A stretch of DNA of 64,000 bases, taken from Treponema sp. JC4 (GTDB taxonomy: Bacteria; Spirochaetota; Spirochaetia; Treponematales; Treponemataceae). Of the stretch, positions 61,103-64,000 are shown one piece after another. The position numbers and the translations under genes are program-made. The DNA lies in assembly GCF_000260795.1 (NCBI RefSeq), contig NZ_AJGU01000008.1, positions 18,531 to 82,530 on the forward strand. Reading direction: 5' to 3'. The number at the start of each line of letters is the position of its first letter. The first letter of the stretch is position 1. The notes beneath the pieces were generated by a model, which worked only from the letters and a program-made list of their open reading frames with translations, searched no databases and was not told the DNA's origin.

Positions 61103-63694
61103 TTGAAAAATTTCTCACTTCGCGCAAGAAAAATTGTATTGATTCTGGCTCAGGATGAGGCAAGACAGCTTGGAAGTAAGGAAATCCTTCCTGAGCATGT
61201 ACTGCTTGCAATGCTCCGCTTAAAAGAGGGTATTGGTTTTACGACCCTTACCAAATTAAACGTAAACCTTATGCGTTTTGAAGAATCTCTTGAAGATTCT
61301 TTTGCCACAACAGAAAAAACTCCTACACTGGATCAGATTCCTCAGAGTCAGCGCCTGAATAATCTTTTGCGTATTGCAGATTATGAAGCAACTGCCTTGA
61401 GTAATTCTTATGTCGGAACCGAGCATCTTCTTCTGGCAGCCGTAAAAGAAGCGCATACAATTGCCGAAAACTTTTTTACAGCATCCGGCTATACGGTTGC
61501 TGATGTCCGCTTTACTATCATGGAAGCCCAGTCAGAAGTTCCTAGTTCTTACAACGATTTTAATCTCCATAATTATGCAGATGAATTCTTTAAATCTATT
61601 TTTGGTGATGATCCTTCGGATTTTCTTCTGACAGGAACAGCTCCCGAAGAAGATAAGAAAAATCAAAAAGAAGCTGAAACTTCCGACGGTGGAGAAGAAT
61701 CCTTCCTTTCTGAATACAGCCGCGACCTTACAAAAATGGCCCGCGAAAATAAAAGCGACCCTGTCGTAGGACGCGATAAGGAAATTCACCGGGTTATTCA
61801 GATTTTGTCGCGACGAACAAAAAATAATCCGGTTTTGACTGGCGAGCCTGGAGTTGGAAAAACTGCAATTGTAGAAGGTCTTGCCCAGGCAATTACTGCC
61901 GGAAAAGTTCCTTCAAATCTTCTTAAAAAGCGCATTCTTTCTCTGGATCTGGCCGCTATGGTTGCAGGAACAAAATACCGCGGTGAATTTGAAGAGCGTA
62001 TGAAAAAGATGATGAAGGAAGTTCAGGAAAACGATGACATCATTCTCTTCATTGATGAACTTCATACAATTATCGGGGCTGGTGGTCCAGAAGGCACAAT
62101 GGATGCTTCTAATATCATGAAGCCTGCCCTTAGCCGGGGCGAAATCCAGATTATCGGGGCTACAACGACTAAGGAATATACCCGCCACATTGAAAAGGAT
62201 CTTGCTCTTGAACGCCGTTTCCAGGTTGTAAAGGTAAGCGAACCGAGTGATGAAGAAACTATTGAAATCCTCCGCGGAATTAAGCAGAAATATGAAAATT
62301 TCCATCACGTTGTATATGAAGATGATGTCATGCCGGCGATTGTAAAACTCAGCCGCCGTTATATCCCTGAAAAAGTTCTTCCGGATAAGGCAATTGATAT
62401 TCTGGACGAAGCAGGGGCATCTAAAAAAATTAGCGAAGAGCAGAGACCTGCAGAGTTTACGGAAATTGAAGCAAATATTTCTGATTTGATTGAAGAAAAG
62501 AAATCTCTTGTAAAAAATCAGGATTACGAAAATGCTGCCCTTGTTCGTGACAAGGTTATTGAACTTAAAAGAAAACTTGGCCGCTATTCAAACATGCTGA
62601 GTCAGGGGCAGTTAGGTTCTAAAAAGACCGTAACAGTTTCGGATATAGAAAAAATTATCTGTGAGATGACAGGCATTCCTGTTGAGCAGCTTACAACTAC
62701 AGAAATTGCAAGAATTATGCATATGGAAGAAGAACTGCATAATACAGTTATCGGGCAGGATGATGCAGTAAGTGTTATTTCTGGTGCAATCCGCCGAAGC
62801 CGGGCAGGAATTTCTTCTCCAAAGCACCCGGTTGGTTCTTTTATTTTCTTAGGTCCTACTGGCGTTGGAAAAACTCAGCTTGCAAAGGCTCTGGCAAAGT
62901 ATCTTTTTGGCAGTGAAGATTCCCTTATCAGAATTGATATGTCTGATTTTATGGAAAAGCATACTGCAAGCCGTCTTGTTGGAGCGCCTCCGGGATATGT
63001 TGGTTATGAAGACGGTGGTATCCTTACAGAAAAAGTACGCCGTCATCCATATTCAGTAGTTCTCCTTGATGAAATTGAAAAGGCTCACCCTGATATTTTC
63101 AATCTTCTTCTTCAGCTTCTGGAAGAAGGTGAACTTTCTGACAATCTTGGTCATACTGTAAACTTCCGTAATACAGTAATCATTATGACTTCGAATGCAG
63201 GTGCCCGTCAGATTACAAATGAGGGCAGGGTTGGTTTTGGAACTCTTGAAGGGGTAATGCCTTACCAGGAAATTAAGTCAGGCGCAATGCATGAGCTGAA
63301 AAAGCTCTTGAATCCTGAACTTATCAACCGAATTGATGATGTAATTGTTTTCAATGCCCTTTCAAAGGCAGAGATTTCAAAAATTCTTGATATTCAGATT
63401 AAGGATCTTGCTGATCGAATTAGCGGAAAAAATCTTACTATTAAGATTGATGAGGATGCAAAGTCTTATCTTATTGAGCATGGCTATAATCCTGCAATGG
63501 GTGCCCGTCCTATGAAGCGCCTTATCAGAAAGGAAATCGAAGATCCTCTGGCAATGGCTATCCTTGAAAATTCAGATAAAAAGCTTTCCTGCGTTTATGT
63601 AGAACTCAAGGATGGTAAACTCAACATCACTTTGGGCGAAAAAGAAAAAGAACCTGTTTTACAGCTTGTTGGAAAAAAAAGCGTAATCAAGTAG
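61103..63694 (+). CDS. clpC: ClpC-type AAA+ chaperone/unfoldase
   Basis: 863 residues from TTG 61103 (GGGG upstream). Clp_N repeats (1-145), D1 AAA+ (Walker [23 protein letters not shown]), middle domain with UVR-like helix pair (about 455-500, [13 protein letters not shown]), D2 AAA+ ([28 protein letters not shown]), C-terminal D2 small domain. It unfolds substrates for ClpP. With the two upstream genes it forms the mcsA-mcsB-clpC operon known from Firmicutes, but ctsR is absent. Confidence 0.97.
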   Translation: MKNFSLRARKIVLILAQDEARQLGSKEILPEHVLLAMLRLKEGIGFTTLTKLNVNLMRFEESLEDSFATTEKTPTLDQIPQSQRLNNLLRIADYEATALSNSYVGTEHLLLAAVKEAHTIAENFFTASGYTVADVRFTIMEAQSEVPSSYNDFNLHNYADEFFKSIFGDDPSDFLLTGTAPEEDKKNQKEAETSDGGEESFLSEYSRDLTKMARENKSDPVVGRDKEIHRVIQILSRRTKNNPVLTGEPGVGKTAIVEGLAQAITAGKVPSNLLKKRILSLDLAAMVAGTKYRGEFEERMKKMMKEVQENDDIILFIDELHTIIGAGGPEGTMDASNIMKPALSRGEIQIIGATTTKEYTRHIEKDLALERRFQVVKVSEPSDEETIEILRGIKQKYENFHHVVYEDDVMPAIVKLSRRYIPEKVLPDKAIDILDEAGASKKISEEQRPAEFTEIEANISDLIEEKKSLVKNQDYENAALVRDKVIELKRKLGRYSNMLSQGQLGSKKTVTVSDIEKIICEMTGIPVEQLTTTEIARIMHMEEELHNTVIGQDDAVSVISGAIRRSRAGISSPKHPVGSFIFLGPTGVGKTQLAKALAKYLFGSEDSLIRIDMSDFMEKHTASRLVGAPPGYVGYEDGGILTEKVRRHPYSVVLLDEIEKAHPDIFNLLLQLLEEGELSDNLGHTVNFRNTVIIMTSNAGARQITNEGRVGFGTLEGVMPYQEIKSGAMHELKKLLNPELINRIDDVIVFNALSKAEISKILDIQIKDLADRISGKNLTIKIDEDAKSYLIEHGYNPAMGARPMKRLIRKEIEDPLAMAILENSDKKLSCVYVELKDGKLNITLGEKEKEPVLQLVGKKSVIK

Positions 63695-63720
63695 AATGTA
63701 AAGATTAAACGAGGTGTAAA

Positions 63721-64000
63721 ATGATTAAAGAATTTTTGGATTACAATACAGTCCGAAACAACGCATTAAAAATTGCTCACAAAATTTATAAGGATGGTTT
63801 TATTCCTGATGTAATTTACTGTTCTCTTCGTGGCGGTGCTGCCATGTCTAACGTTATCAGTGAATATTTTAAGATTGTCTGCAAACAGAACAAGCATCAT
63901 CCAGTCCTTTACGCAGGAGTTGTTGCCCGCTCATATTCTGATATTGCCCAGCATACTCAGGTTTATATTGACGGCTGGACTTATCCTCCAGAAAATCTTT
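63721..64000 (+). CDS. Phosphoribosyltransferase-family protein, 3'-truncated by window edge
   Basis: The first 93 residues are visible, with good Shine-Dalgarno (GAGG). VIYCSLRGGAAMSNVISEY resembles the PRTase beta-strand/loop that binds PRPP pyrophosphate; the length and opening suit xanthine/hypoxanthine-guanine PRTases. It begins 26 bases after clpC. The PRPP signature proper would be downstream, outside the window. Confidence 0.7.
   Translation, partial: MIKEFLDYNTVRNNALKIAHKIYKDGFIPDVIYCSLRGGAAMSNVISEYFKIVCKQNKHHPVLYAGVVARSYSDIAQHTQVYIDGWTYPPENL

Overview
The window looks like a chromosomal segment from a fermentative host-associated Treponema (Spirochaetes). The evidence is an AT-leaning genome, an LptF/LptG plus LptD-like outer-membrane system, secreted proteins with lax spirochaetal lipoboxes, a complete set of [FeFe]-hydrogenase maturases, a treponemal-style phoH/pgpH/ybeY/corC cluster, and a clpC operon with mcsA/mcsB-like genes but no ctsR. 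No CRISPR array, rRNA, tRNA, prophage or complete insertion sequence is visible. The window starts inside pnp and ends inside a phosphoribosyltransferase gene.

Layout. 1-8 kb: pnp (3' part), a small outer-membrane barrel protein with an operator-like leader, eda, dut, lptF, lptG and tgt. dut and lptF carry single-base indels in homopolymers. 8-16 kb: a HEAT-repeat secreted protein converges on a minus-strand hrpA/capA pair. Upstream of that pair is a small gene with a bacteriocin-type double-glycine leader, then purA. 16-20 kb: a conserved unknown gene and the minus-strand hydG-hydF-hydE operon; hydF is frameshifted and HydG has an altered C-terminal cysteine motif. 20-26 kb: a three-gene surface operon (OmpA-like protein, a Listeria-Bacteroides-repeat lipoprotein, a beta-helix lipoprotein). 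26-27.6 kb: a mobile-DNA-flavoured zone with a degenerate GGAT/AGAT repeat block, an Rpn/PD-(D/E)XK transposase-like gene and a 132-bp element with terminal inverted repeats.

27.6-38 kb is dominated by purine metabolism and signalling: guaB, then a translationally coupled three-gene operon, then a purine permease and adenine deaminase. The operon encodes a 7TM sensor, a fusion of ECF-S-like membrane domain, beta-propeller and HD-GYP, and a membrane-anchored BMP-type nucleoside-binding protein. I regard this operon as the best candidate for an undescribed system, namely nucleoside-responsive cyclic-dinucleotide signalling. 38-50 kb: uvrA, an LptD-like protein, and phoH-pgpH-ybeY-corC-TPR. 50-64 kb: a long palindrome between convergent genes, prfB with its classical +1 programmed frameshift, ftsY between two secreted unknowns, a lolC-lolD-lolE lipoprotein-export set, and mcsA-like/mcsB-like/clpC.

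A recurrent signal is a -10 box ending only 6-7 nt before the start codon with no usable Shine-Dalgarno. It is seen at eda, dut, the gene at 15792, capA, the gene at 20239, uvrA and prfB, and in weaker form at phoH. This suggests that many first-in-operon genes are read from leaderless mRNAs, while downstream genes use ordinary Shine-Dalgarno sites and overlapping starts.
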